64,000 nucleotides of DNA from Sphingobacteriales bacterium 16-39-50 (GTDB lineage Bacteria > Bacteroidota > Bacteroidia > Sphingobacteriales > Sphingobacteriaceae). The stretch spans positions 248,001-312,000 of the forward strand of contig NCHA01000005.1 in NCBI GenBank assembly GCA_002257025.1, in the 5' to 3' direction. The notes under the pieces are model-generated. The model did no database searches, was not told the origin of the DNA, and saw only the letters and a program-made list of their open reading frames with translations. This document shows, in pieces, positions 18,284 to 27,664 of this stretch. The translations under genes and the position numbers were made by a program. How positions within the stretch are numbered: position 1 is the stretch's first letter; each line of letters begins with the position of its first letter.

Positions 18284-19123
18284 TTATTTATTTCCTTTGA
18301 CCCAACCTATTACGTCTTCTGGTTTTGCACCATCATGCACAATTGCCATTAATGCCCTTGTCATTCCACCTGAATTAGCATGTTGAACTACATTTCTGCC
18401 ATACACTATACCTTTAACACCCTGCTTCATCAATTTATAGGTACGATCCAATAACTCTTCATCATCAGCACGTCCGCCACCTCTCACAAGAATAGGAACA
18501 GATCCGGCAACCTCAACAACCTTATGATAATCTTCTACGTTTTCGCAAGGATCTGCCTTAATAATATCAGCTCCCAGTTCCACAGCCTGTCTTACAAGAG
18601 GTAAGATAATGTCTATATTACCATCAACCATATAGCCTCCGGCCTCGCTGTTTGGACGGAATACCAATGGCTCGATCATTAATGGCATAGAATAATGGTC
18701 GCACATTGGCTTTAACTTCAGAATATTCTGGATACACTGATCGGTGACCTCAGGTGCTCCCGGAATACGAAACAGATTGACAACCACACAGGTAGCGTCA
18801 AGACGGATTGCCTGCAGAACCGGCTCTTCAATCATTCTGCTGTATAATACAGATTGAAGTTCAAGACCGTAAACATTGGCAACATCTGTTCTTAAAACTA
18901 AAGCAGGCTTTTTCTTACCAGGTACAGACTGTAAATGGTGCGCCTGTCCAACCGTTAACTGAATCGCATCAGGATCTGCATCAATCAAAATTTTAACAGA
19001 CTTTTCAATATTTTCTATCCCACCTAAAAATGTCAATTCATTAAAAAAACCATGGTCAATAGCTACATCAAAACACTTACCTGATTTTTCATTAAACAAT
19101 CTATTTAATCTACTCGCTTTCAT
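18284..19123 (-). CDS. Class I fructose-bisphosphate-aldolase-type enzyme (DhnA/LsrF family)
   Basis: 279 residues. The barrel begins with FDVAIDHGFF (about 18-27), the family's first-strand motif. Lys189 in GADIIKADPC is the expected Schiff-base lysine. The phosphate-binding end reads VRGGGRADDEELL and GIVYGRNV, as in DhnA/FbaB and LsrF proteins. The reaction should be a retro-aldol cleavage, or the LsrF-type thiolytic cleavage, of a phosphorylated sugar. With the PfkB kinase nearby and lutABC downstream, one reading is cleavage to DHAP plus an aldehyde that ends as lactate. That link is inferred. It has a separate 212-bp upstream region. Confidence 0.85.
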   Translation of the reverse strand: MKASRLNRLFNEKSGKCFDVAIDHGFFNELTFLGGIENIEKSVKILIDADPDAIQLTVGQAHHLQSVPGKKKPALVLRTDVANVYGLELQSVLYSRMIEEPVLQAIRLDATCVVVNLFRIPGAPEVTDQCIQNILKLKPMCDHYSMPLMIEPLVFRPNSEAGGYMVDGNIDIILPLVRQAVELGADIIKADPCENVEDYHKVVEVAGSVPILVRGGGRADDEELLDRTYKLMKQGVKGIVYGRNVVQHANSGGMTRALMAIVHDGAKPEDVIGWVKGNK

Positions 19124-19308
19124 CTTTCTTATTTTTATTTATTAATTAATTATTTTATTTTAATTCAGTATTCTCTTTCCCTAAAGACCGCGGGATCCTT
19201 CAGAATTACAAATACAATATCCTGCCAGCTATCCGGCACATATATTTTGAACCTATATCAATCTTAATCAGAGAAGGGTAAAAACCTCTGTGCGAAATTC
19301 AAAACTGA

Positions 19309-19322
19309 GATCCTTCAGGATC
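19309..19322 (-). terminator. Short hairpin after the six-gene oxidoreductase operon
   Basis: GATCC-TTCA-GGATC begins 13 bp after the stop of the 19336-20373 gene. On the minus strand it is followed by TCAGTTTTGAATTT. The stem is only 5 bp, so this is a weak terminator candidate. The rest of the 212-bp gap up to the aldolase gene shows nothing clear. Confidence 0.3.
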
Positions 19323-19335
19323 GCACCAGCACTAT

Positions 19336-20373
19336 TTACTTCATTTTTGCCTGTGATAAAACATCAGACAGCTTAACCGGAATTCCTCCAAGCCTCTTAC
19401 TTTCATCCGCGGCCTCCATAAAGGCATAAATTTCTATCATTTCTTCATCACTTACCGGTACTATACCTGAGCGAAAAAACGCTACAATGGCTACCACCAA
19501 AGGGCGGTAGCCATTAAATGCTCCGATTGAAGCTATACCTTTATCGCCGAATGCTGTACCTCCGAAACCGCTTCTTCCTTTACGTATTCCACGAAAAACA
19601 CCAATGCGGCCATCTTCCCATGTTCCGACAACTACATCAGCATCATCTGCAGTTGTCCTGCTGACAGTTTTACATCCTGTTCCTCCTAATACGGTATACA
19701 GAGATTCAACCGCATGAATACCATCCCAAAAGAGATCAACATGCGATTTCTGCAAAGGTGCAGGGCCAAAGGTATTTGCTCCCAAAACCTTACCTACTAT
19801 TTTCCCTTCACGGATATCCTGGGCTTCTTTAACATACCGAAGCGGTGAACAGGAAAACATAGGCACATTATATTTTTTCGACACTTTGAAGATTGCCAGT
19901 ACATCCGATAAGCTTGCCGCAAGTGGTTTATCCACATAAACCGGTTTCCCTGCCTTCAATACCGGAATAATCTCTTTCAAATGAGGTCGCCCATCGTTGG
20001 TTAACAGCATCACTGCATCAACCTTTCTAAGCAATTTCTTAATAGAACTCACAAACTCCACGCCTTGTCCTTTTATCGTATCAGTGAAGCTCTGAAGCTG
20101 CTTTTCGGAAAATTCCACATCCGGATTACCCTTGGGATGAAAAATAGCCACAACTCTGCAACCAGTAAACTCAGGACTTGTTGCACCGGAATTAATGATT
20201 TCTGTATACGCAGCACTATGAACCGAAAGTCCGATAACTCCAACTTTAATCTCCTCCCTGGGAATGGCCTCTGCAAAGGCTGAAGCATGGATTCCAATAC
20301 CTGCCCCTATTCCCAAAGACTTCTTAAGAGGATTATGTCGTTTACTATTACCCATTTTTGAATTCGAATTCAT
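19336..20373 (-). CDS. Gfo/Idh/MocA-family oxidoreductase, paralogue of 26413-27435, degenerate export signal
   Basis: 345 residues. It matches the 26413-27435 protein over most of its length: KVGVIGLSVHSAAYTE, GNPDVEF, TNDGRPHLKEI, VDKPLAASL, WDGIHAVESLYTVLGGTGC and the C-terminal EIYAFMEAADESKRLGG. DKP replaces the usual EKP. The N-terminus (KRHNPLKKSLGIGAGIGIH) looks like a Tat signal that has lost the RR pair, so location is uncertain. It is last in the operon beginning at 27435. Keeping two copies of one enzyme type at the two ends of an operon suggests division of labour, perhaps a different location or substrate. Confidence 0.85.
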   Translation of the reverse strand: MNSNSKMGNSKRHNPLKKSLGIGAGIGIHASAFAEAIPREEIKVGVIGLSVHSAAYTEIINSGATSPEFTGCRVVAIFHPKGNPDVEFSEKQLQSFTDTIKGQGVEFVSSIKKLLRKVDAVMLLTNDGRPHLKEIIPVLKAGKPVYVDKPLAASLSDVLAIFKVSKKYNVPMFSCSPLRYVKEAQDIREGKIVGKVLGANTFGPAPLQKSHVDLFWDGIHAVESLYTVLGGTGCKTVSRTTADDADVVVGTWEDGRIGVFRGIRKGRSGFGGTAFGDKGIASIGAFNGYRPLVVAIVAFFRSGIVPVSDEEMIEIYAFMEAADESKRLGGIPVKLSDVLSQAKMK

Positions 20374-20398
20374 TAGTGCAGAATATCTTAATTCACAA

Positions 20399-23300
20399 TT
20401 ATCTTACCACCTTCATAATGCCACGCATCGTAAACGAGTGACCCGGGAATGTACAAACAAAAGGGTAATCTCCTGCAGCAGCAGGAGCCGTAAATTTAAT
20501 GGTCTCCTTGCCTCCTCCATTAAGGAGTTTGGTTGCAAAGAGTACCATATCCCCCTCAGGGACATAATTCTTTTCTGCACCCTTATCCCCAAGTTCAATT
20601 GCTTTTTGCGCAACCACATCAACCGTTCCTGGTTTTGTAATCAAAAGGTTATGAGGCATTAAACCAAGGTTCTCAACGGTAATTTCTACTGGCTGAGCTG
20701 CTTTTACAGTAAAGTTTGATAATAGTTGGCCCTTAACTTTAAAACGTAATTCATCAGTAGCTTCAATGGTCAGGATCGCAACTTTATCATTTTGTAACTC
20801 AGGGCCTTTACTGCCGGCTGGAGCTGAACTTGCAGGTGCTGCCGGCTTTGGAGCTTCAGGTTTATGTCCCTGATGACTTAGGTCAGAATATCCCGGAACT
20901 TTCCAGAATTTCTCATAGAAGGTTCTATTTTGCATCCCTGTAACACTAGCTTCTGATTTTGCAGGCTTGAATGTATCCTTACCGCTCCAGAAGAAGTTTA
21001 CCCTTTGAGCTGCCAGTCTTGCCTGATACTCAGGTGAACTAAGTACTTTAACAAGCAATGGTCTGTTTATAACATTATGCTGCTGATGCAACCAAAGTAT
21101 TTCAAGCATTGGTAATGCATCTTCTTTTTTCTTAGGATCTAATTTAGCAACCCATTCCTGTGCTTTCTGGATCACCTCATCCGTATTTCTGGCACTAAGC
21201 TCAACACGAACAGCATGACGTATTCCATCAACAGGATGTCTGAACAGTTCCAAAAGATTTTCAATTGGTTCACCATAAATTGATACCGGCTTCTGCAGAG
21301 GTCGGTTAGTAGCTACCATGCGATAGATACGGCCATGCTCGTGGTCACGACTTAAATCTCTCAGATTATATGGAGAGTGCGTAATAACTGCCTGGTGCCA
21401 GTCTCCAAAGTAAAGGGCTCCATCAAATCCCACAACACCATCACTTGGGCGGAAATTCGGATCTCCGGTATAATCTTTACCTACGACTCTTGGAGTAGCT
21501 TCTGAACTTGGAGCAAACGTCGGATTACTTCCGGTAAAAATCAGATTACCCGCTTCTTCACCCTCTATAACACCTTCATCGAGATAGTTTAGTTTATACC
21601 TTTTAATCCCTTGAAAACCAATAACATTGTAAACCAATAAGTTATTTTGGTATTCTTCCGGAAAATTTCCACTGGATAAGATCTGGCTGGAGGTATAAGG
21701 TCGGATGGTTTGTTTGAATAAAGGACGTTTCTCAAAATCACCTTTATCAGTAGTCGACGTCACAGTACGTTTGAAATATACCTGAAAAGCCTTTCCTGTG
21801 GTTCCATCAGTAATAAACTGATTACCCCATTTATCAAAACTGATTCCGTGAGGGTTAGGACTATTATCCACTACGAGTGAAAAATCAAAGGTACGCGGAT
21901 TGAAGCGATACAAACCTGACTCACCGGATTCTGCACTCTTGCGCCAAGGCGTTTCAATGTTTTCCAAAATGAAAATACCTCTTTGATAGTAAATATTACC
22001 ATCAGGACCATAAATAAGATTATTTGCGGTATGATGGGTATCATCAGAACCTAATCCTCCTAACATACGGTACCTGACATCAGCAACACCATCTCCGTTA
22101 GTATCCTTGAGGAATAAAATGTCAGGAGCAGAAACCACAATCACACCACCATTCCACAATTCAAAACCTGTAGGATTTGTTACATAAGCAAATGTTGTAG
22201 CTTTATCTGCAACCCCATCCCCATTCTCGTCCTTAAGTGTCACTATACGGTCCCTCATTGGTTTCATTGGCTCCCATTTCGGATAATCAGCCCATGAAGC
22301 AACCCATATCTGACCTTTGGTATCGATCTGCATGGCTACAGGATTGGCAATCTCGGGAAACTTATCCTCAGAAGCGAATACGGTAACTTTGAAATCTTTA
22401 GGTATTGACATCCGCTCAATCGCTTCTTCAGCACTCAAATATTTTATGTCACGCGTAATGTGTGTACCAACAGGATATGGCTCAGGAACATTACTATCAT
22501 CAACCTTAATATCTTTACCCTGTGCTCTGGCCCAAACACGTTTATCACGGTTTGCAGTCATAGCTTCAAACATTTTCAATTCATTCTGCAACGTAACATG
22601 GTTACCATCCTGGATGGTACGTGTACCCCAAACATCATTTCCGCTGGTTGAACGATAACGATTAAACCAATGCCAGTTTTTATCTACAACAGAGCTTCTT
22701 AAAGAATCCAACCCGACTTTGGCCATACTTACTTTTTTACCGAACAGGTTTTCAGTTATGTAAAGTCCCAATCTTCTGTTTCCTTCATTATTCAGGTGAA
22801 CCCCATTAATAGTTAAAGGCTCAGTCGTACTGTCATACATTTTCTGTGTAGCGCTGAACAAATCCAGAAAAGGAACACCCTTTTCTTTGGCTACCTGTGC
22901 CATAGCGAGTGTATAAGCCGCTAATCGGCGGTTGTTCTCTTTACCATCAGGTAAATTTTTGGAGTTCAGGTTTTCATGAGCTATAGGTGAAAACAGTACC
23001 AGTCGCGGAGCAGCTTTCTTATCATACTTTTGCTTTCGGGTATAGTCTATAAAAGCAACTAACTGCTTCTTAAACTCCGCTGGTTTGTCCTCAAATGACT
23101 CATTATATCCAAAAAAGGCGAAGATAACGTTAGCACCAACATTTGTTAAATGCATGTCGCTATCTCCAAAACCTTCGTGTGCACGTGGACGATAGTGAAC
23201 CTGGTCGCCGGTATAACCCAATTCCCTGAAAACTAACTTTCCATTTGGGTAAACAGATTGCAGATAGGTTTCCAGCCATCCATCGTGCTGCATACGATCA

Positions 23301-23488
23301 GCAAGTCCATTACCGATTATTGCAATTTTATCACCTGGCCTCAGTTCGAACTTTGGACTTTGTCTCCAGCTGACCAAAAAAATTATCAAAGGGATTAAGA
23401 GAGCTGGCGCAACCAGTTTTAAAACATTACTGCCATTAAGAAAAATAGGTCGCACCATTAATTTTCTTAGTTCTTTGAGTTGATTCAT
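20399..23488 (-). CDS. Large membrane-anchored SGNH-like / beta-propeller dehydrogenase-like protein with C-terminal cupredoxin
   Basis: 1029 residues. After an N-terminal membrane anchor ([16 protein letters not shown]) comes an SGNH-hydrolase-like domain (about 55-260): [23 protein letters not shown] and [11 protein letters not shown]. The usual GDS serine is missing. A beta-propeller like those of PVC-type membrane-bound dehydrogenases follows (about 345-760; [34 protein letters not shown]). Then come a HEAT-like segment, a Pro/Ala-rich linker (about 875-897) and a cupredoxin domain. The type-1 copper ligands are visible as PHN (His), VCTFPGH (Cys, His) and FTM (Met). No CxxCH haem motif occurs. 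It is probably an envelope redox enzyme passing electrons to copper. Confidence 0.8.
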   Translation of the reverse strand: MNQLKELRKLMVRPIFLNGSNVLKLVAPALLIPLIIFLVSWRQSPKFELRPGDKIAIIGNGLADRMQHDGWLETYLQSVYPNGKLVFRELGYTGDQVHYRPRAHEGFGDSDMHLTNVGANVIFAFFGYNESFEDKPAEFKKQLVAFIDYTRKQKYDKKAAPRLVLFSPIAHENLNSKNLPDGKENNRRLAAYTLAMAQVAKEKGVPFLDLFSATQKMYDSTTEPLTINGVHLNNEGNRRLGLYITENLFGKKVSMAKVGLDSLRSSVVDKNWHWFNRYRSTSGNDVWGTRTIQDGNHVTLQNELKMFEAMTANRDKRVWARAQGKDIKVDDSNVPEPYPVGTHITRDIKYLSAEEAIERMSIPKDFKVTVFASEDKFPEIANPVAMQIDTKGQIWVASWADYPKWEPMKPMRDRIVTLKDENGDGVADKATTFAYVTNPTGFELWNGGVIVVSAPDILFLKDTNGDGVADVRYRMLGGLGSDDTHHTANNLIYGPDGNIYYQRGIFILENIETPWRKSAESGESGLYRFNPRTFDFSLVVDNSPNPHGISFDKWGNQFITDGTTGKAFQVYFKRTVTSTTDKGDFEKRPLFKQTIRPYTSSQILSSGNFPEEYQNNLLVYNVIGFQGIKRYKLNYLDEGVIEGEEAGNLIFTGSNPTFAPSSEATPRVVGKDYTGDPNFRPSDGVVGFDGALYFGDWHQAVITHSPYNLRDLSRDHEHGRIYRMVATNRPLQKPVSIYGEPIENLLELFRHPVDGIRHAVRVELSARNTDEVIQKAQEWVAKLDPKKKEDALPMLEILWLHQQHNVINRPLLVKVLSSPEYQARLAAQRVNFFWSGKDTFKPAKSEASVTGMQNRTFYEKFWKVPGYSDLSHQGHKPEAPKPAAPASSAPAGSKGPELQNDKVAILTIEATDELRFKVKGQLLSNFTVKAAQPVEITVENLGLMPHNLLITKPGTVDVVAQKAIELGDKGAEKNYVPEGDMVLFATKLLNGGGKETIKFTAPAAAGDYPFVCTFPGHSFTMRGIMKVVR

Positions 23489-23535
23489 CTTTTCTTTATT
23501 AATCGTTATTTCTTAAGCAAGATACCTGCTTTTTA

Positions 23536-24468
23536 TTAGTGCATTTCTACTGAACAGGTACCCAAACCTGATCTCAAAAAGTTAAACTGAACATTTGGAT
23601 GATCTGCAAGGACAGACATCGGAACAGATACGTCAGGAATATTGTTTGAAATCATATAAGTCGTTAACCTTTGTCCAAAAGGATTATCGTGTGCACCTGC
23701 ATGCCAGATTGAAACTTTATCAGCCTGCCAGGTTTCTTTAGGCCCAACGGACACTGCCTGAGTTGGGATTGTAGGCGCATTTCCACCGCAATGTAATCTT
23801 GAGTTCTGTGCAATCGTAATCGGGTGAAGGTCAAGAACACGAGTGGTTAGTTGCTTATATTCTTCAACTGTAGGCGGATTATCGATATATTTTCCCTCAC
23901 GCATAGGTGGCTCATTAAATGCCCAGTGCTTTACATCACCCTGTCCACCCTGCATAATTGCACATTTAGCTTTTGTCCAGCTCTCAATATACTCAGCGGT
24001 ATCTGCTTTAGCGAAATGCACGTTCTCATCAGGCATCACTAAATCTTTACGTATTCTGTTAAGGCATAATGATTTAAATGCTCTTTTGAAAGATAAAGGA
24101 TGGCTTTCTGACACTTCCTTGCCATCAATTACCCACTCATCCATACACCAGAAGTGGGCGTGTTTAAGAGACAATCCCATCTCATTGACCAACATGGCAA
24201 CCAGGGGCAACTGCTCTGTCGGACCAATAGGACCGCAAATACCTACAGGATTCGAAGCAGTAGCTGATTTCCATGAAGTGATAAACTCAAGAGCTTCAGC
24301 TAAATAAAACTCTTCAATTGTATCATAAAAAACTACTTTGAAGCCTGGTCTTGACATAGCAATCATTTCTTCAGGAGTCAAGGCTGCAATTTTATCTGTT
24401 ACTTTCTGACCTAAATCCAAAGTGGTATAATCCCACCAACCCGGAGCAATAGAACTTTTCTTACGCAT
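23536..24468 (-). CDS. NagB-like (glucosamine-6-phosphate deaminase/isomerase superfamily) protein with altered active site
   Basis: 310 residues, NagB/RpiA/sugar-isomerase superfamily. CMDEW (Asp110) matches the MDEY motif of Nag[14 protein letters not shown] matches the GDGHIAFNEP block, with His181 and Glu186 kept. The residue two before the His, an Asp in E. coli NagB that takes part in catalysis, is Val179 here. The phosphate loop expected near residue 80 reads GPIGPTEQ rather than TGGTP. Activity on glucosamine 6-phosphate is therefore doubtful. It sits 46 bp after a PIG-L deacetylase, which supports an amino-sugar or related substrate. Co-transcribed in the 27435-19336 operon. Confidence 0.78.
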   Translation of the reverse strand: MRKKSSIAPGWWDYTTLDLGQKVTDKIAALTPEEMIAMSRPGFKVVFYDTIEEFYLAEALEFITSWKSATASNPVGICGPIGPTEQLPLVAMLVNEMGLSLKHAHFWCMDEWVIDGKEVSESHPLSFKRAFKSLCLNRIRKDLVMPDENVHFAKADTAEYIESWTKAKCAIMQGGQGDVKHWAFNEPPMREGKYIDNPPTVEEYKQLTTRVLDLHPITIAQNSRLHCGGNAPTIPTQAVSVGPKETWQADKVSIWHAGAHDNPFGQRLTTYMISNNIPDVSVPMSVLADHPNVQFNFLRSGLGTCSVEMH

Positions 24469-24514
24469 AATATTCTTTTAAAATTGTTATAGTATTTTGT
24501 TTTTTAATGTTTTT

Positions 24515-25294
24515 TTATTCGAATTTGTAATCTTGATTTGTTAAATAGCATGCTCCCAGTTCTTTCAAAGGATCAAACCCACCTTCTGAGAAACCAAAAT
24601 GCAGGTGTCTTCTCCATCCTTCAGCATGTTCAAAGCGATTGGACATGCTTCCAACTGTTAATGAGAAATTTTCCATTGCCTGGATATAGGAATTCATTTT
24701 CTGACTGTCCTCCAGCCAATTCTGCTGACTTTTATGAGCCTGCAGAGCTTCACGCTTAGTGTTGTGGACAGCACTTGTATCTATGAAAATCTCAGGAATT
24801 ACCTTCCGTCTCAAAGGGTCTAAAAGTGAATGAGGCAGGGCATGGTAAACGGCACAATCGTAATTATTTACCGCATCATGATCCGCAGGAAAATTAGGAA
24901 CACCGCGAATAAAAGCAGCTGTCACTGCCAAACGACTGGTATTCATGTGATCTTCCATATAATCAGAAGGCGAATGAGTTAAGATTACCGATGGTTTAAC
25001 CATCCGGATTACTCCGGTTAACTTTCTGAGCAATTCAAGTTCATAGAATATCTCAAAATCATTGCAAATCGGGCCATGGAATTGGGCACCCAGAATACTC
25101 GCTGCATTTTGGGCTTCCTTCAACCTGATTTCAGTGGTAGTTAAAGAATCGTATTCTATACTCCCACAATTACCGGTTGAAAGATTCATATAATGAATCT
25201 CATAGCCTTGATTCTTCAATAAGACCAATGTTCCGGCCATCATGAATTCAATATCATCAGGATGTGCGGCTACTGCCAGCGCTGTCTTCTTCAT
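24515..25294 (-). CDS. PIG-L/LmbE-family zinc deacetylase
   Basis: 259 residues. The zinc site is visible: AHPDD (His11, Asp14; Asp13 the catalytic base) and the third ligand His116 in DYMEDHMNTS. TEIRLKEAQNAASILGA is typical of the family. Members remove N-acetyl groups from GlcNAc-type sugars and conjugates (bacillithiol, mycothiol, diacetylchitobiose, GlcNAc-PI). There is no signal peptide, so it acts in the cytoplasm. Its place between an oxidoreductase and a NagB-like protein suggests removal of an acyl group from a modified amino sugar before further breakdown. The 20-bp gap to the upstream gene points to one operon. Confidence 0.88.
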   Translation of the reverse strand: MKKTALAVAAHPDDIEFMMAGTLVLLKNQGYEIHYMNLSTGNCGSIEYDSLTTTEIRLKEAQNAASILGAQFHGPICNDFEIFYELELLRKLTGVIRMVKPSVILTHSPSDYMEDHMNTSRLAVTAAFIRGVPNFPADHDAVNNYDCAVYHALPHSLLDPLRRKVIPEIFIDTSAVHNTKREALQAHKSQQNWLEDSQKMNSYIQAMENFSLTVGSMSNRFEHAEGWRRHLHFGFSEGGFDPLKELGACYLTNQDYKFE

Positions 25295-25314
25295 TTACCC
25301 CTTATCAAATAATA

Positions 25315-26337
25315 TTATAATCTCACTGGTTTTCCGGTCGCAGCCGATTTGTCGGCAGCAAAAATGATCTCATGAGTTTTTATACCATCACTTAAGCTTG
25401 TGAGTGGCATGTCAACTCCTTCAAGCAGGCATTCAAAGAATTTATCAAACTGTGCCTGATAAGGGTGATCTGCTACATCACCTGTATCGAGCATTTTCAT
25501 TGCCAATGAACTCCATAAATGGTGGTCAGTCCCGAGTTTCTCAGAGTGGAACTTATCATCCAGCAGACTTCCTTCGCTGCCGAAAAGATGGGTATGGAAA
25601 TAGTAAGGTTGAATACAATCAATAATAGCTGAAGATTTACCAACTCTTCCATCTTTAAATTTGAAGATACTTACCCTGCTGGTCGTATACTCATAGGCCT
25701 GGAAAATTGGATTTTTAGACTTTGTTTCATAACTGGTAACTTCTTCAACATCAGTTCCCATGAATAAAAGCATAGCGTCCAATGCATGGCAACCGGCTGT
25801 AAGTATAGAGCTACCGCCTTTAGCCTTTTTAATATTCCAGTGGTACTGACCATACCATGGACCAAGTCCGTGGAGGTAATCAACCTCTGCATAATGAATA
25901 TCTCCAATCAAACCAGTATCCACTAGTGCTTTAGTAACCATAAACTGATTGGAATAGCGACACTCAAAACAGATACAAACCTTTACTCCTGCCTTTTTTA
26001 CTTCAGAATCAATTAGTAGGCAGTCTTCCCATGAAAGTGCCATAGGCTTTTCAAGAATGATATGCTTGCCGGCTCTGGCAGCGGCAACCGCCTGTGCAGC
26101 ATGCTGATCAGAATAACTAGTAATCGACACTGCGTCAATACTCTTGTCCGATAGCATTGCGTTTAAATCAGTATAGGTTTTGATCGGAGAACCCCATTTT
26201 TCACTTTCAGCAGCATCGTCGTGAGGGCGCGATGAATAAATAGCTGTAACCTGTGCATTTGGACTTTTATTGATAGCTGTGATGTGTGCGGTAGCAACCC
26301 AGCTATACCCAATTATACCTACATTATACTTTTTCAT
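25315..26337 (-). CDS. Cytoplasmic Gfo/Idh/MocA-family oxidoreductase
   Basis: 340 residues without export signal. Rossmann motif NVGIIGYSWVATAH (residues 5-18), catalytic-lysine motif LEKPMALSWED (about 94-104), active-site segment SILTAGCHALDAML with His in place. CFECRYSNQF follows the dinucleotide domain. It is distinct from the paired paralogues that flank the operon. It probably oxidises or reduces a sugar ring position with NAD(P). It lies between the Tat-type oxidoreductase gene (75 bp upstream) and the PIG-L gene (20 bp downstream). Confidence 0.88.
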   Translation of the reverse strand: MKKYNVGIIGYSWVATAHITAINKSPNAQVTAIYSSRPHDDAAESEKWGSPIKTYTDLNAMLSDKSIDAVSITSYSDQHAAQAVAAARAGKHIILEKPMALSWEDCLLIDSEVKKAGVKVCICFECRYSNQFMVTKALVDTGLIGDIHYAEVDYLHGLGPWYGQYHWNIKKAKGGSSILTAGCHALDAMLLFMGTDVEEVTSYETKSKNPIFQAYEYTTSRVSIFKFKDGRVGKSSAIIDCIQPYYFHTHLFGSEGSLLDDKFHSEKLGTDHHLWSSLAMKMLDTGDVADHPYQAQFDKFFECLLEGVDMPLTSLSDGIKTHEIIFAADKSAATGKPVRL

Positions 26338-26412
26338 AAATGCTTAATGTTTAAAAAATTAGAAATTGTTATTTTATTAAATGTGAATATTATGATGATA
26401 AAAAGATTTTAA

Positions 26413-27435
26413 TTAATTCGCTTTTGCAAGCACACTTGCTATGGTCACAGGAACACCCCCCAGCCTTTTACTTTCATCAGCAGCTTCCATGAATGCATAA
26501 ATCTCAAGCGTTTCTGCCAGATCAACCGGAGATTTCAGGGTACGAAAGAATTCTGTAACCGGAACAAGCAATCGCCTGTAACCCTCGAATGTCCCAACAT
26601 TTGCAATTCCTTTTTCTCCAAATGCCGTTCCTCCATAACCTCTTGAACCGGCCCTCAAGCCTCTGAATACTCCAATCCGGCCGCCTTCCCAGGTACCAAC
26701 AATTACATCAGTATCTGGAGTATGTGTACGGGTAACCTGCTGGCAGCCTGTACCCCCCATTATTGTATAAAGCGATTCAACTCCATGTATTCCATACCAA
26801 TACATATCGGTATGAGATGCCTGCAATGAGGCAGGGCTATAGGCCTCTGCTCCAAGAACCTTACCTACTTTCCCATTTCGGATTTCCTGTGCTCCGCTAA
26901 CATATCGCAAGGATGAGGAAGAAAAAACCGGCACCCTGTATTTTTTTGCAGCATTTAATATCTGCACAACTTCCTTTAAATTCGCTCCGATTGGCTTATC
27001 TATAAATACCGGCTTCCCTGCCTTGAAAACAGGTAATAACTGCTCCATATGTGGCCTGCCGTCATTGGTTTCAAGCATCACCACATCCGACATAGCAAGC
27101 ATCTTATCTACAGAATCAACAAGTTCAATTCCACGTCCTTTAGCCTTAACTGCCCAATCCGAAAGCATCTCAGCTTTGAACTCGACATCAGGATTGCCTT
27201 TTGGATGATAGATAGCAACAACCCTGAAGCCAGCGATATCCGCATCAACTACCTCCGCATTAAGCATTTCTGAAAAAGCCTCAGTATGTACAGATAGGCC
27301 GATAATACCAATCCTGATCTTTTTCTGAGCAGTATCATTTGCAAACAGCATTTGAGACATGCTAGTCATTCCAAGACCAATTCCTGCAACGGCTGCAGTT
27401 CTAAGGAAATCACGACGTTGAATTCTGTTCTTCAT
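26413..27435 (-). CDS. Tat-exported Gfo/Idh/MocA-family oxidoreductase, first gene of six-gene operon
   Basis: 340 residues. MKNRIQRRDFLRTAAVAGIG is a textbook Tat signal (RRDFLR), so the enzyme is exported folded with its cofactor. Rossmann motif RIGIIGLSVHTEAFSE, lysine motif IDKPIGANLKE (DKP instead of EKP), active-site region WYGIHGVESLYTIMGG. It is a close paralogue of the 19336-20373 protein. A promoter-like region with a 21-bp-spaced direct repeat lies 55 bp upstream and is shared with the SusC gene at 33571. This supports joint expression of uptake and breakdown functions. Confidence 0.9.
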   Translation of the reverse strand: MKNRIQRRDFLRTAAVAGIGLGMTSMSQMLFANDTAQKKIRIGIIGLSVHTEAFSEMLNAEVVDADIAGFRVVAIYHPKGNPDVEFKAEMLSDWAVKAKGRGIELVDSVDKMLAMSDVVMLETNDGRPHMEQLLPVFKAGKPVFIDKPIGANLKEVVQILNAAKKYRVPVFSSSSLRYVSGAQEIRNGKVGKVLGAEAYSPASLQASHTDMYWYGIHGVESLYTIMGGTGCQQVTRTHTPDTDVIVGTWEGGRIGVFRGLRAGSRGYGGTAFGEKGIANVGTFEGYRRLLVPVTEFFRTLKSPVDLAETLEIYAFMEAADESKRLGGVPVTIASVLAKAN

Positions 27436-27489
27436 TTATTACATAGGTTTAAAGGAAATCAAATTTCACTTTCTTAGACAAATTAATCA

Positions 27490-27516
27490 GATACTCCTGT
27501 TTACATTAATGATACT
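27490..27516 (-). promoter_or_regulatory. Direct-repeat activator-site candidate upstream of the six-gene operon
   Basis: GATACT occurs twice with starts 21 bp apart (27490 and 27511), enclosing TTTACATTAAT. The same 27-bp block recurs at 33627-33653 with 22 of 27 bases identical and the same distance to the start codon (55 versus 56 bp). A shared GAAATCAAATTT stretch (CAAATTT from 27460) lies 30 bp closer to the gene in both cases and resembles a -7 region on the minus strand. Two half-sites two helical turns apart fit an AraC-type or hybrid two-component regulator. The regulator is not in this window. Confidence 0.55.
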
Positions 27517-27589
27517 TTTTTCTATAAATTTATCGGCATAGAAGATTGTACCATTTATTGTAATTAAATATAATTCTAATTTATATAAA

Positions 27590-27628
27590 GAGATTAAGCA
27601 ATAGGGCTATTTTGGATTGCTTAATCTC
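27590..27628 (-). terminator. Terminator-like stem-loop after the SUMF1-domain gene
   Basis: A perfect 12-bp inverted repeat (GAGATTAAGCAA / TTGCTTAATCTC) with a 15-nt loop starts 36 bp beyond the stop of the 27665-28780 gene. On the minus strand the stem is followed by TTTATATAAATT. It probably ends the SusC/SusD/SUMF1 transcript before the next promoter. Confidence 0.55.
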
Positions 27629-27664
27629 ATTAAAGTTTAGAATCGCCATCCCGAAAAACACATC

